39,368 bases of DNA from Pedobacter sp. (lineage in GTDB: Bacteria > Bacteroidota > Bacteroidia > Sphingobacteriales > Sphingobacteriaceae): assembly GCA_025351765.1 (NCBI GenBank), contig JANXVH010000005.1, positions 1-39,368 on the forward strand. The letters run 5' to 3'. Each line of letters opens with the position of its first letter. Position 1 is the stretch's first letter. The notes under the pieces were generated by a model that was not told the DNA's origin, searched no databases, and was given only the letters and a program-made list of their open reading frames with translations. The translations under genes and the position numbers were made by a program. Below, piece after piece: positions 1 to 7,681 of the stretch.

Positions 1-473
1 GTTTTACATTTGGGCTTCAGAGGCGTGTCTATGATACTCGCATCTACGATCGCCCCGGATTTAACGATTATCTTGTGCTTTTCGAGCTGTTTGTTCATTG
101 CCTTGAAAAGCTTTTCATAAACGCCCTTTTTTGTCAGTTCGCTCCTGAAGCGGCTGATTACGCTATGGTCCGGCACCGGACTGTCCAAACTGATGCCCAC
201 GAAACGACCAAAGGAGATGCTGTCGTTTACCCGGTCTTCTACTTCGTAGTCGCTTAGCCCGTACCAAGTCTGTAGAAGCGTCATTTTAAAAAGAACCAAG
301 CCTTCGTACGAAGGACGCCCAATGGCGCTTTCGCCTTTCTGATAATGCTTATTGATGATATTTGAAATCGGGCGCCAATCGATCAGTAGGTTGATCTGAT
401 CGAAAAACTCTTGCTTGATCTTCCTTTTCTGAACCATATAATCGGCAAAACCCAGTTTTTGTTCGTTTTTCAT
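1..473 (-). mobile_element. IS5-family transposase, N-terminal part (cut by window edge)
   Basis: Reading the minus strand from the ATG at 473-471 gives an unbroken frame to the left edge, about 157 residues. It begins MKNEQKLGFADYMVQKRK and carries the DUF772-type N-terminal domain of IS5 transposases (IGRPSYEGLVLFKMTLLQ, then a WYGLSDYEVEDR helix and DSPVPDHSVISRFR). Near the edge it reaches GAIVDASIIDTP, where the first catalytic Asp of the DDE triad lies. The rest of the DDE domain is outside the window, so intactness cannot be judged. No terminal inverted repeat could be assigned in 474-560. The element abuts a copper gene cluster and probably marks one edge of an accessory island. Family assignment is firm; the subgroup is not. 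Confidence 0.88.
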
Positions 474-589
474 GACCTAAGATACAGAATAGTAAATTAA
501 AATGCAAGAAAAAATCAGTATAAAATATTGATATTCAGATATTTAAATAATTAATTTCCTTGCAACGGTCTTATTTAATACTTACAACT

Positions 590-1210
590 ATGAAAAACAT
601 ACTAAAAATATTATCTCTTGCCTTGCTAATGGTTTTTGCACAGGCATGCAGTAAAGATGACGACAACCAGATCACCATTCAGGAGCACGACAAAAACCAA
701 ATGATGACCATCATGCACCAGATGATGGACAAGATGAATGCCATGCAGATGACCAAAGACCCTGATAACGATTTTGCAATGATGATGAAAATGCATCATC
801 AAGGTGCAATTGACATGGCTAATGCGGAACTAAAAGATGGTACAGATGCTACGATGAAAGCAATTGCACAAAAGATGATCACCGCACAGACCCAGGAAAT
901 TGCTCAGCTCAACACATTTTTGCAGGGTCATGCTGCACATTTGAGCGTACCAGAATTTGATACCAAAATGATGGTGGGCATGGAAAAGATGGGGCGTAAT
1001 GGAGATCTACAAATTATAAACGGAAGAATAGACCATGACTTTGCTATCCTAATGACCGGACACCATCAAAGTGCCATTGAAATGTCCAAAATGGAACTGG
1101 ATTATGGAACCCATGCAGAGATGAAAACAATGGCTTCTAAAATTATCGAAGATCAGGAAAAAGAAATCAAAGAGTTACAGGAGTGGTTGTTGGCCAATAA
1201 CAATAAATAA
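590..1210 (+). CDS. DUF305 lipoprotein
   Basis: A 206-residue exported protein. The start at 590 is chosen over an upstream TTG because MKNILKILSLALLMVFAQAC is a clean lipoprotein signal with the lipid-attached Cys at residue 20. The mature part is very rich in Met and His. It has two similar halves with the DUF305 signatures FAMMMKMHHQGAIDMA and FAILMTGHHQSAIEMSKMEL, each expected to form a four-helix ferritin-like unit. DUF305 proteins often sit in copper and silver resistance loci, and metal binding by the paired His and Met residues is inferred, not shown. The copper-storage-like gene follows 28 nt downstream, so the two are probably cotranscribed. Confidence 0.88.
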   Translation: MKNILKILSLALLMVFAQACSKDDDNQITIQEHDKNQMMTIMHQMMDKMNAMQMTKDPDNDFAMMMKMHHQGAIDMANAELKDGTDATMKAIAQKMITAQTQEIAQLNTFLQGHAAHLSVPEFDTKMMVGMEKMGRNGDLQIINGRIDHDFAILMTGHHQSAIEMSKMELDYGTHAEMKTMASKIIEDQEKEIKELQEWLLANNNK

Positions 1211-1238
1211 ATGTTTCACCTTTTAAAAATAATAAATT

Positions 1239-1583
1239 ATGTCACATCAAAAATTTCAGGACTGTATCCAGGCTTGTGTAGCCTGTGCAGTAGCTTGTAG
1301 CCATTGCGCTACCGAATGTTTAAAAGAAGAAGATGTAAAAATGCTTTCCCGCTGTATCCAGTTAGATATGGAATGTGCGGCAATCTGCCGTTCTGCGGCA
1401 GAGGTAATGGGCCTAGGCAGTAAATACAGCGAAGCGTTGTGCCGAATATGTGCCGATGTCTGTAATGCCTGTGCAGAAGAGTGTGAGAAACATGCCAAAA
1501 TGGGCATGGAGCATTGCAGTGAGTGTGCGGAGGCTTGCCGAAAATGTGCAGAAGCTTGCGAGCAGATTGCAACAGCCGCTTAG
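1239..1583 (+). CDS. Cytosolic copper-storage-type four-helix Cys-rich protein
   Basis: A 114-residue protein with 19 cysteines, most in CxxC and CxxxC spacing along predicted helices (C9, C13, C16, C20, C23, C27, then C39-C50, C68-C82 and C93-C107). This is the pattern of the DUF326/Csp family, whose members fold as four-helix bundles with a core lined by Cys that binds many Cu(I) ions. There is no signal peptide, so it resembles the cytosolic Csp3 type rather than the exported Csp1 type. It lies 28 nt after the DUF305 gene and is followed by a long inverted repeat. The likely role is buffering of cytosolic Cu(I). Function is inferred from family and context. Confidence 0.88.
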   Translation: MSHQKFQDCIQACVACAVACSHCATECLKEEDVKMLSRCIQLDMECAAICRSAAEVMGLGSKYSEALCRICADVCNACAEECEKHAKMGMEHCSECAEACRKCAEACEQIATAA

Positions 1584-1592
1584 ATCGTTCTG

Positions 1593-1629
1593 ATAATTCT
1601 TGCCTGTCTTAAAGACGGGTAAGAATTAT
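1593..1629 (+). terminator. Long inverted repeat, likely terminator
   Basis: Ten bases after the copper-storage stop, 1593-1609 pairs with 1613-1629 in a 17-bp stem with two G.U pairs and a 3-nt loop. A run of six T lies a few bases further on (about 1635-1640). It probably ends the DUF305/Csp transcript. The T-run is offset from the stem, so a processing or stabilising hairpin is also possible. Confidence 0.5.
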
Positions 1630-1675
1630 GTAAGTTTTTTACGAAATTTTGTAAGTTCAGAAATAGAAGTTCGGC

Positions 1676-1683
1676 TATCTTTG
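1676..1683 (+). promoter_or_regulatory. Bacteroidota -7 box (TATCTTTG)
   Basis: An exact TAnnTTTG match lies 43 nt before the ATG of the His-rich gene at 1727. A TTTG at 1648-1651 could be the -33 element, but the 24-nt spacer is longer than the usual 19-21. It would start a new transcript after the hairpin at 1593-1629. Confidence 0.45.
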
Positions 1684-1726
1684 ATGGATAGTACGCAATT
1701 AAGAATAATAGTTTACTTTTATATAC

Positions 1727-2200
1727 ATGAAAACCTGTTCATCCATACAGTTTAAAGCGGCCTTTTTAACTTTTGTATTTCTTTTGAATACGATAGTAGG
1801 CTTTGCCTGTGCAATGGGAACTGATATGGACTTTAACAGGGAGCATCATAAGGAGCAGAAAACAGTTAATTCCAGCGAACACACTCACAAAAATAATAAG
1901 CCACATGACCATGCTGAGCATGAAAATGATAAGAGTGCCTCCAATCACCATGCAACCAAAAGCTCAAAAGACAACTGCTGTAAGGAAGAAGTAGCAAAAT
2001 TAACCAAAGCTGATAAATTATATCAACCAGGGTTTGACTACAGCCTGCTATCACTGTCTTTTTTCATTTTGCCTTCTACGGTTTATCGTATAGGTTATTC
2101 AAGTATATTTCCGGTAAACGTTCCTAATGCGTATTTTGTCCGGCATTGCCGTCCACCTATTCCTGACGTACGTATAGCCATACAAAGTTTTCAGATTTGA
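1727..2200 (+). CDS. HYC_CC_PP-type His-rich secreted protein
   Basis: A 157-residue protein with an N-terminal signal segment (about residues 8-30), then a highly His-rich stretch of about 55 residues (HHKEQ, HTHKNNKPHDHAEH, NHHATK). An adjacent Cys pair follows (DNCCKEE), and near the C-terminus HCRPPIPDVR. The Cys pair followed by a late Cys and Pro-Pro matches the Bacteroidota family named HYC_CC_PP, which is common beside CusA/CusB and copper genes. A periplasmic metal-binding role is inferred from composition and neighbours; no mechanism is established. It appears to have its own promoter. Confidence 0.72.
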   Translation: MKTCSSIQFKAAFLTFVFLLNTIVGFACAMGTDMDFNREHHKEQKTVNSSEHTHKNNKPHDHAEHENDKSASNHHATKSSKDNCCKEEVAKLTKADKLYQPGFDYSLLSLSFFILPSTVYRIGYSSIFPVNVPNAYFVRHCRPPIPDVRIAIQSFQI

Positions 2201-2218
2201 TTTAAGGTTTAGTCTTTT

Positions 2219-2241
2219 CCGGATAGTATTATCTATTCCGG
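2219..2241 (+). other. Small hairpin after the His-rich gene
   Basis: CCGGA with TAG pairs with CTA and TCCGG around a six-base loop with one bulged T, 18 nt after the stop at 2200. No T-run follows, so a terminator role is uncertain. It could stabilise the upstream mRNA end. Confidence 0.25.
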
Positions 2242-2272
2242 CTAAATAATTATTCAATTAAAATCAAAAAAA

Positions 2273-2752
2273 ATGAAAAAGATATTTTTAATGGTTGCCC
2301 TTATGGCAACTGCCCTTGTGCAAACTGGGTTTGCACAACACGATCATGCTGCTACCACAGCACAAACAGCCGCGTTGCTTCCTTTATATTATAGCGTTAA
2401 AGATGCCCTGGTGGGCGGGAACGCAACTATTGCATCCTCTAAAGCCGGGGAATTAGTTAAAGCCCTAAATGGTGCCGATGCCAAAACCATAACTAATCGG
2501 GACGGGCTGTTGGAACATGCAGGCAAAATAGCTGCCAGTAAAGACCTGAAAAGTCAGCGGGAGCATTTCGCCGGTCTTTCGACCGATATGATCGCTTTAG
2601 CTAAAGCTTCAAAACTGTCTGCTGAACCTGTTTATCAAATGTATTGCCCGATGAAAAAGAGCAATTGGCTAAGCAGTGAAAAAACAGTAAAGAACCCATA
2701 TTACGGCAGCGCTATGCTGACCTGTGGAAAAGTGGTAGAAACTATAAAATAA
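2273..2752 (+). CDS. DUF3347 periplasmic protein
   Basis: A 159-residue protein with a type I signal peptide (MKKIFLMVALMATALVQTGFAQ, cleavage probably after FAQ at residue 22) and a DUF3347 domain over the rest. The diagnostic end is visible: MYCPMKKSNWLSS, then NPYYGSAMLTCGKV, with two conserved Cys and a Met. DUF3347 also occurs at the C-terminus of CusB-like efflux adaptors, where it is thought to bind copper. This free-standing copy may act as a soluble periplasmic chaperone. A second, lipid-anchored copy follows at 2917. A hairpin after the gene (2770-2792) may partly separate the two transcripts. Confidence 0.85.
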   Translation: MKKIFLMVALMATALVQTGFAQHDHAATTAQTAALLPLYYSVKDALVGGNATIASSKAGELVKALNGADAKTITNRDGLLEHAGKIAASKDLKSQREHFAGLSTDMIALAKASKLSAEPVYQMYCPMKKSNWLSSEKTVKNPYYGSAMLTCGKVVETIK

Positions 2753-2769
2753 TTCTTGTCATTTTAAAC

Positions 2770-2792
2770 GCCCTAAGCCTTTCGCTTAGGGC
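2770..2792 (+). terminator. Hairpin after first DUF3347 gene
   Basis: A perfect 9-bp stem (GCCCTAAGC with its complement) closes a five-base loop, 18 nt after the stop codon. The downstream bases are only moderately T-rich (ATTACTTGTTTTC), so termination may be partial. Confidence 0.55.
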
Positions 2793-2916
2793 ATTACTTG
2801 TTTTCACTTTTCGCTATGATTAAAATAAAAAGTATTCTGAAAAAGATCTTCAAATTTTTATTTGTCAAGAAGTGCTGCAGGTAAACAATTGGTTAAAAAC
2901 TTAAAAAAAGAACAAC

Positions 2917-3489
2917 ATGAAAATAACAATATTGAGCATGGCCATGGCCATGCTATTATTTGCCGCTTGTAACAGTGGTACCAAGACAGATAATAACAGC
3001 ATGGCAACTGATACAGTCAAAACCGGAGCTTCTGAAGAAACCAAAGCTGCCGGAACTTCCACCAGCGGGGTTGTGACCGTCTGTCTGGAACTGAAAAATG
3101 CATTAACTAAAGACGATGATAAGACTGCTGCGCAGGCGGGTAACAGCTTGGTTGAGGCAATAGCAGCAGTAGACAAAACTTCGCTAACCGCTGAACAATC
3201 TAAAGTCTTTAGGGACGTTGCCGATGATGCAAAAGAACACGCAGAGCATATCGGTTCTAATGCCGGAAACATCAAGCATCAACGGGAGCATTTTGAAACC
3301 TTAAGTCAGGAAATCTACGACCTGGTCAAGGCAGGTGGCAGCACCGGACAGAAGCTTTATTATGATAACTGCCCGATGTACAATGATGGAAAGGGCGGTA
3401 ACTGGCTAAGTGAAACTAAAGAAATACAAAACCCATACCTGGGTAAGGGAATGCCAACTTGCGGTAGTGTTAAAGAAGAACTGAATTAA
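2917..3489 (+). CDS. DUF3347 lipoprotein
   Basis: A 190-residue paralogue of the preceding gene. The leader MKITILSMAMAMLLFAAC is a lipoprotein signal with Cys18 as the anchor, followed by a Ser/Thr/Lys-rich linker. The DUF3347 domain runs from about residue 50 to the end, with KHQREHFETLSQEIYDLV, YYDNCPMYNDGKGGNWLS and NPYLGKGMPTCGSV. The CPM and TCG elements match those of the first copy. Membrane tethering here and free solubility in the neighbour suggest two copper carriers in different places in the periplasm, which is inference. The haem-binding gene starts 2 nt after its stop, so the two are cotranscribed. Confidence 0.87.
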   Translation: MKITILSMAMAMLLFAACNSGTKTDNNSMATDTVKTGASEETKAAGTSTSGVVTVCLELKNALTKDDDKTAAQAGNSLVEAIAAVDKTSLTAEQSKVFRDVADDAKEHAEHIGSNAGNIKHQREHFETLSQEIYDLVKAGGSTGQKLYYDNCPMYNDGKGGNWLSETKEIQNPYLGKGMPTCGSVKEELN

Positions 3490-3491
3490 TT

Positions 3492-3956
3492 ATGGGCAGG
3501 GTACAAAAAGCACTTTTGTTTTTATTAGGTGTGCTGGTATTCATCCAGTTCATTCAGCCTGCCCGCAATACAAGCGGGCAGGCTTACCCTGCCGATATCA
3601 GCCGTATCTACCCCATGCCAGCGCAGGTACAGGGAATATTAAAAACCTCCTGTTATGACTGCCACAGTAATAACACTGATTATCCCTGGTATGCTAATGT
3701 CCAGCCTGGTGGCTGGTGGCTTGCATCACACATCAGGAAAGGGAAAGAAGAGCTAAATTTTAACGAGTTCGGCAATTACTCATCACGCAAAAAACAAAGC
3801 AAGCTGAAAGCAATCTCCAACAGTATAAAAGATGGAACAATGCCTATTAGCTCATATACACTGATCCACAGGAATGCCAGACTTTCAGGAACTGAACAAG
3901 AACTGATCCTGAATTGGATAGAAAAAACGAAAGACAGTCTTTCACAAATTAAATAG
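3492..3956 (+). CDS. Haem-binding domain (CxxCH) membrane-anchored protein
   Basis: A 154-residue protein with one N-terminal transmembrane anchor (residues 7-22) and a periplasmic domain of the Haem_bd family. A single c-type haem motif CYDCH lies at residues 54-58, followed by NNTDYPWYANVQPGGWW, SHIRKGKEELNF and GTMPISSYTLIH, all typical of this family in Bacteroidota. Haem attachment through Cys54 and Cys57 is expected from the motif. It sits between a DUF3347 lipoprotein (2 nt upstream) and the multicopper oxidase, whose ATG directly follows the stop. A role in electron transfer to or from the oxidase is plausible but not shown. Confidence 0.85.
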   Translation: MGRVQKALLFLLGVLVFIQFIQPARNTSGQAYPADISRIYPMPAQVQGILKTSCYDCHSNNTDYPWYANVQPGGWWLASHIRKGKEELNFNEFGNYSSRKKQSKLKAISNSIKDGTMPISSYTLIHRNARLSGTEQELILNWIEKTKDSLSQIK

Positions 3957-6707
3957 ATGATGAAAAAATTAATATTTTATATTTTACTGATGGGATTGTA
4001 CGGGTTCGCATCCGCACACGATGGACACACTATAGCATCACAGCAAAAGCAACAGCCGGTAGTTTATACCTGTCCGATGCATCCTGAGATACAGAGCGGC
4101 AAGCCGGGCAACTGTCCAAAATGCGGAATGAAACTGGTTGTTCAAAAGAAAAAAAGCGTTCAGCCCCAAAAAGCTACCCCTGCCAAAAAAAGCCCGCCCG
4201 CAAAGATGGGTGACATGGAGAATATGAAGATGCCTGCTAAAGCGCCAGCAAAGGCGCAGTCTGCAACATACACCTGTGTAATGCACCCTGAAATTCATGC
4301 ATCCAAGCCGGGTAATTGTCCTAAATGCGGAATGAAACTGGTTAAGGAAACTCCCAAAACAGCTCCCATGCAGCATGACGGAATGGATATGCCGATGAAA
4401 GAAGGTGCTAAAAAAACGGACAATATGAATATGGACGGAATGCCGATGGGAGATGAAAATGCTACAATGGAGAATATCAAAAAGGCAAAAGCGCAGTTAG
4501 GTCCAATAAAAACCATTACCAGCAGTACGCCACCCCGTACGGTTCGTTATGATCTGTACATAGCCGATACAACGGTAACCTACGGAAAAAAATCAAAACG
4601 GGCAATTGCTGTAAACGGGCAGATACCTATGCCTACCCTGACTTTTACCGAAGGCGACACCGCCCTCATATATGTTCATAATAACCTGGATGAAGAAACC
4701 TCATTGCACTGGCATGGACTATTTTTGCCTAACAAAATGGATGGCGTTCCTTTCCTTACGCAAATGCCCATAAAGCCTCATAGCACTTATATCTATAAGT
4801 TCCCTATCATTCAGCATGGTACGCACTGGTACCATAGCCATTCCGGTTTACAGGAACAAATCGGCATGTACGGTGCATTCATCATGAACAAAAGAAAAGA
4901 ATGGGATATTCCAACCATTCCTCTTGTATTAAGTGAATGGACAGATATGAAGCCTGAGGAAGTGCATCGCAGTCTCAAGAACGCTACCGATTGGTTTGCC
5001 ATCAAAAAAGGAACAACTCAAAGTTATGCCGAAGCCATCAAAACCGGACATTTCAAAACCAAAGTTGCCAATGAATGGAAGCGAATGAATGCGATGGATG
5101 TCAGCGATGTGTTTTATGATAATTTTCTGATCAACGGAAAGAACCAGAATGAGCAACCGCAATTTAAAGCAGGCGACAAGGTAAGATTGCGCATAGCCAA
5201 TGGCGGCGCATCGGATTATTTTTGGCTGAAATATGCAGGCGGCAAGATCACTGTTGTGGCCACGGATGGAAATGATGTGGAACCGGTGGAAGTGGACAGG
5301 CTGATCATCGCGGTATCCGAAACCTATGATGTAGTGGTGACCATACCGGAAAACAAGAGCTACGAGTTTTTGGTAACGCCCGAAGACCGTACCAAATCCG
5401 CTTCGCTGTGGCTGGGCAAGGGAGAAAAAGTACCAGCCGGGAAGATGCCCAAGCTGAAATACTTTGCCGGGATGAAAATGATGAACGAGATGATGGACAT
5501 GCAGGGCAACATGATCGAAATGGAGGGCATGAATATGCAGAACCAGATTATGGACATGAATACGGTCATGTATCCCGAAATCACCGGTGCAGAAAACCCA
5601 AAGGCAGACACCAAAAAAGCCGATATGCCAGGCATGCAAATGCCTAACGATAAAAGCATGGCGGGAATGAATATGACTGGTGAAAGCCCAGATATTGTAA
5701 CCCTTAATTATAATATGCTGCGTGACCCAAAGAAGACAACGCTACCCAAAGGGCCGTGGAAGGAATTGAAATTCGAACTTACCGGCAACATGAACCGCTA
5801 TGTATGGTCACTGGATAATAAAACCGTATCTGAAAGTGATAAAATCCTGATCAAAAAGGGAGAAAATGTGCGCATAATTATGTTCAACAACAGTATGATG
5901 AGACATCCCATGCATCTTCACGGCCATGATTTCAGGGTGCTGAACGATCAGGACGAAAATGCTCCGATGAAAAACGTTATTGATATTATGCCTATGGAGC
6001 GGGATACCATCGAATTTGCCGCCTCAGAACCTGGCGGAGATTGGTTCTTCCATTGCCATATTTTGTATCACATGATGAGTGGCATGGGCAGGGTTTTCAG
6101 CTATCAGGATACGTTGGTTGATAAAACTGATATTACCGATCCCAAAGTAGCTAAGCGTGGTCTTAATTCTGATGACAAAGCCTATCATCCAATGGCGACC
6201 ATTGGACTTGAAAGCAACGGCAGTGATGGTGAATTTATGCTGGCCAATACCCGTTACCGTTTCTCCACAGAGTGGAGGCTAGGCTTAAAGTCACATCATG
6301 GAAATGAAAGCGAAACCTATTTTGGGCGGTATATCGGCAGGATGCAGTGGCTGTTCCCCTTTATTGGCTTTGATTACCATTACAACAGTATGAACAATGA
6401 AAGGGAAAACAACCTGTTGGGGCAATTGAGCAACCAAAAGAACCGGAAGGCTGCTGTGATCGGGGTTCAGTATATCCTTCCGATGTTGGTTACTGCCGAA
6501 GCAAGGCTGGACAGCAAAGGAAAACTGCGTTTCCAGCTGATGCGTGAGGATGTTCCGCTGACCAGCAGGCTTAGAATGAACTTTATGGCCAATACTGACA
6601 AGGAATACATGGCGGGATTCAGATATATTGTTACCAAATACTTCTCTTTATCCACCCACTATGACAGCGACATGGGATACGGGGGAGGAATTACAATAAC
6701 TTATTAA
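3957..6707 (+). CDS. Multicopper oxidase with two N-terminal metal-binding motifs and a CopB-like C-terminal domain
   Basis: A 916-residue protein with a signal peptide (about residues 1-20). Two heavy-metal-binding units follow at about 37-61 and 105-129, each with YTCxMHPEI and GNCPKCGMKLV, joined by Lys/Pro/Met-rich linkers. A CopA/PcoA-type multicopper oxidase occupies about residues 185-720. Its copper ligands are visible: LHWHG, HWYHSH, HPMHLHG near 648, and HCHILYHMMSGM near 698. A Met-rich insert separates the second and third cupredoxin regions. The last 170 or so residues (FGRYIGRMQWLFPFIGFDYH, VIGVQYILPM, ending ITITY) resemble the outer-membrane barrel of CopB/PcoB. The expected role is oxidation of periplasmic Cu(I). 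A second Met codon follows immediately and could be the true start. Confidence 0.9.
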   Translation: MMKKLIFYILLMGLYGFASAHDGHTIASQQKQQPVVYTCPMHPEIQSGKPGNCPKCGMKLVVQKKKSVQPQKATPAKKSPPAKMGDMENMKMPAKAPAKAQSATYTCVMHPEIHASKPGNCPKCGMKLVKETPKTAPMQHDGMDMPMKEGAKKTDNMNMDGMPMGDENATMENIKKAKAQLGPIKTITSSTPPRTVRYDLYIADTTVTYGKKSKRAIAVNGQIPMPTLTFTEGDTALIYVHNNLDEETSLHWHGLFLPNKMDGVPFLTQMPIKPHSTYIYKFPIIQHGTHWYHSHSGLQEQIGMYGAFIMNKRKEWDIPTIPLVLSEWTDMKPEEVHRSLKNATDWFAIKKGTTQSYAEAIKTGHFKTKVANEWKRMNAMDVSDVFYDNFLINGKNQNEQPQFKAGDKVRLRIANGGASDYFWLKYAGGKITVVATDGNDVEPVEVDRLIIAVSETYDVVVTIPENKSYEFLVTPEDRTKSASLWLGKGEKVPAGKMPKLKYFAGMKMMNEMMDMQGNMIEMEGMNMQNQIMDMNTVMYPEITGAENPKADTKKADMPGMQMPNDKSMAGMNMTGESPDIVTLNYNMLRDPKKTTLPKGPWKELKFELTGNMNRYVWSLDNKTVSESDKILIKKGENVRIIMFNNSMMRHPMHLHGHDFRVLNDQDENAPMKNVIDIMPMERDTIEFAASEPGGDWFFHCHILYHMMSGMGRVFSYQDTLVDKTDITDPKVAKRGLNSDDKAYHPMATIGLESNGSDGEFMLANTRYRFSTEWRLGLKSHHGNESETYFGRYIGRMQWLFPFIGFDYHYNSMNNERENNLLGQLSNQKNRKAAVIGVQYILPMLVTAEARLDSKGKLRFQLMREDVPLTSRLRMNFMANTDKEYMAGFRYIVTKYFSLSTHYDSDMGYGGGITITY

Positions 6708-6739
6708 TTTTCAAATTGGTTGAAGGGTTGTTACTGTCA

Positions 6740-6761
6740 AAAAGTGATGCATATCACTTTT
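6740..6761. promoter_or_regulatory. CRP-like palindrome (GTGA-N6-TCAC)
   Basis: A perfect inverted repeat of 9-bp arms (AAAAGTGAT and its complement) around GCAT lies 33 nt after the oxidase stop and 70 nt before the next ATG. Its core GTGA-N6-TCAC is the pattern bound by Crp/Fnr-family dimers, and such a regulator is encoded at 12398. It could instead be a weak terminator, but only four T's end the right arm. Confidence 0.4.
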
Positions 6762-6831
6762 AAATATTCTGAAAATCAGAGATTCCGATAATTTAAAAGC
6801 ATACATTGGGCAAAAATAAAACATAGAAATC

Positions 6832-7296
6832 ATGAAAAAAAATCATTTTTTATTTACTATTCTGTTAGCGGTTCTCACAGTGTTTACCGTTAATGTATCC
6901 GGTCAGACTAAAGCGGATACCGTAAAGGCTGAGAAAATATTTATCAATAAAAAAGGCGAGATACATGACCACGGCTGGAACAAACTCGGATTTATCACCA
7001 AAGACAATATCATTAAAAATAACCGGGGGAAAACCATTTATTTCATTGACGCTAATGGAAACGTTATTGATGCAAAAGGAAAAAACCTGGGAAAAGCGCA
7101 AAAGAATGGCAACTATTACAACGCCAACGGAGAGAATGTAATTACCGTAAGAGATCTTGATGCCGAAAAATGCGAAATTTTAGACCCCAAGGGCCATTCG
7201 CTTGGGACTGTTCATAAGAATTACAAATTACACGCCTGCGCTGCCCACTGCTATTTCTTAGCACAGAAAAAAGAGAAATCAGCCCAAAAGCCATAG
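6832..7296 (+). CDS. Unknown exported protein in copper cluster
   Basis: A 154-residue protein with a signal peptide ending near VSG (residues 1-24). The mature part has repeated short beta-like units (KKGEIHDHGWNKLGFI, DANGNVIDAKGKNLGKA, DPKGHSLGTV), suggesting a small all-beta repeat fold. Two late Cys flank a His pair region (LHACAAHCYF), which could bind a metal or form a disulfide. I do not recognise the family. It lies between the multicopper oxidase and the cusA remnant and is preceded by a CRP-like palindrome, so a link to copper handling is likely from position only. Confidence 0.7.
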   Translation: MKKNHFLFTILLAVLTVFTVNVSGQTKADTVKAEKIFINKKGEIHDHGWNKLGFITKDNIIKNNRGKTIYFIDANGNVIDAKGKNLGKAQKNGNYYNANGENVITVRDLDAEKCEILDPKGHSLGTVHKNYKLHACAAHCYFLAQKKEKSAQKP

Positions 7297-7320
7297 CCCT
7301 GCGATTTAAGTTTAAAAAGC

Positions 7321-7357
7321 CAAATCCCTTGTCAGCTAACGCATAGCCAGGGATTTG
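7321..7357 (+). other. Inverted repeat before cusA remnant
   Basis: The 9-base arm CAAATCCCT at 7321-7329 is complementary to AGGGATTTG at 7349-7357, with a 19-base loop. No T-run follows. It lies between the unknown exported protein and the cusA fragment and may be a terminator remnant or an mRNA end structure. Confidence 0.3.
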
Positions 7358-7384
7358 TAATGACATTTATAATAACACCCATAT

Positions 7385-7681
7385 ATGGTAAGAGCACTGA
7401 TAACATTTGCCTTAAAGAACAGACTGGTTGTTTTGATGCTTGCAGCTGGCCTGTTTGCATGGGGTATTTATTCCATCAAGCAAAATCCTATTGACGCAAT
7501 ACCCGATCTATCCGAAAATCAGGTCATTGTTTTTACCGAGTGGATGGGAAGAAGCCCGCAACTGATGGAAGATCAGATTACTTATCCGCTAGTTTCAAAC
7601 CTACAAGGCATTCCGCATATCAAAAATGTGAGGGGTACCTCTATGTTCGGTATGAGTTTCGTGTATGTCATTTATGGATAA
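7385..7681 (+). pseudogene. cusA: CusA/CzcA efflux pump, N-terminal fragment
   Basis: Only the first 95 or so residues of a heavy-metal RND pump remain; the family is normally about 1,040 residues or more. The start MVRALITFALKNRLVVLM and the following IKQNPIDAIPDLSENQVIVF, MGRSPQLMEDQITYPL and MFGMSFVYVI are the classic beginning of CusA, covering the first transmembrane helix and the start of the porter domain. The frame stops (TAA at 7679-7681) just after entering sequence that belongs to a P-type ATPase in the next reading frame. The fragment cannot pump ions. It records that the copper cluster once continued into a CusA system. Confidence 0.92.

Noticed and set aside
75..257. Plus-strand frame inside the IS5 region
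   Set aside because: It is the antisense shadow of the transposase, which reads well on the minus strand.
474..560. Possible terminal inverted repeat of the IS5 element
   Set aside because: Only one end is in the window, so no matching end can be compared. No boundary could be called.
4929..5639. Long His-rich minus-strand frame opposite the oxidase
   Set aside because: The His runs are the complement of ATG-rich (Met) codons in the oxidase. No start signal or family match.
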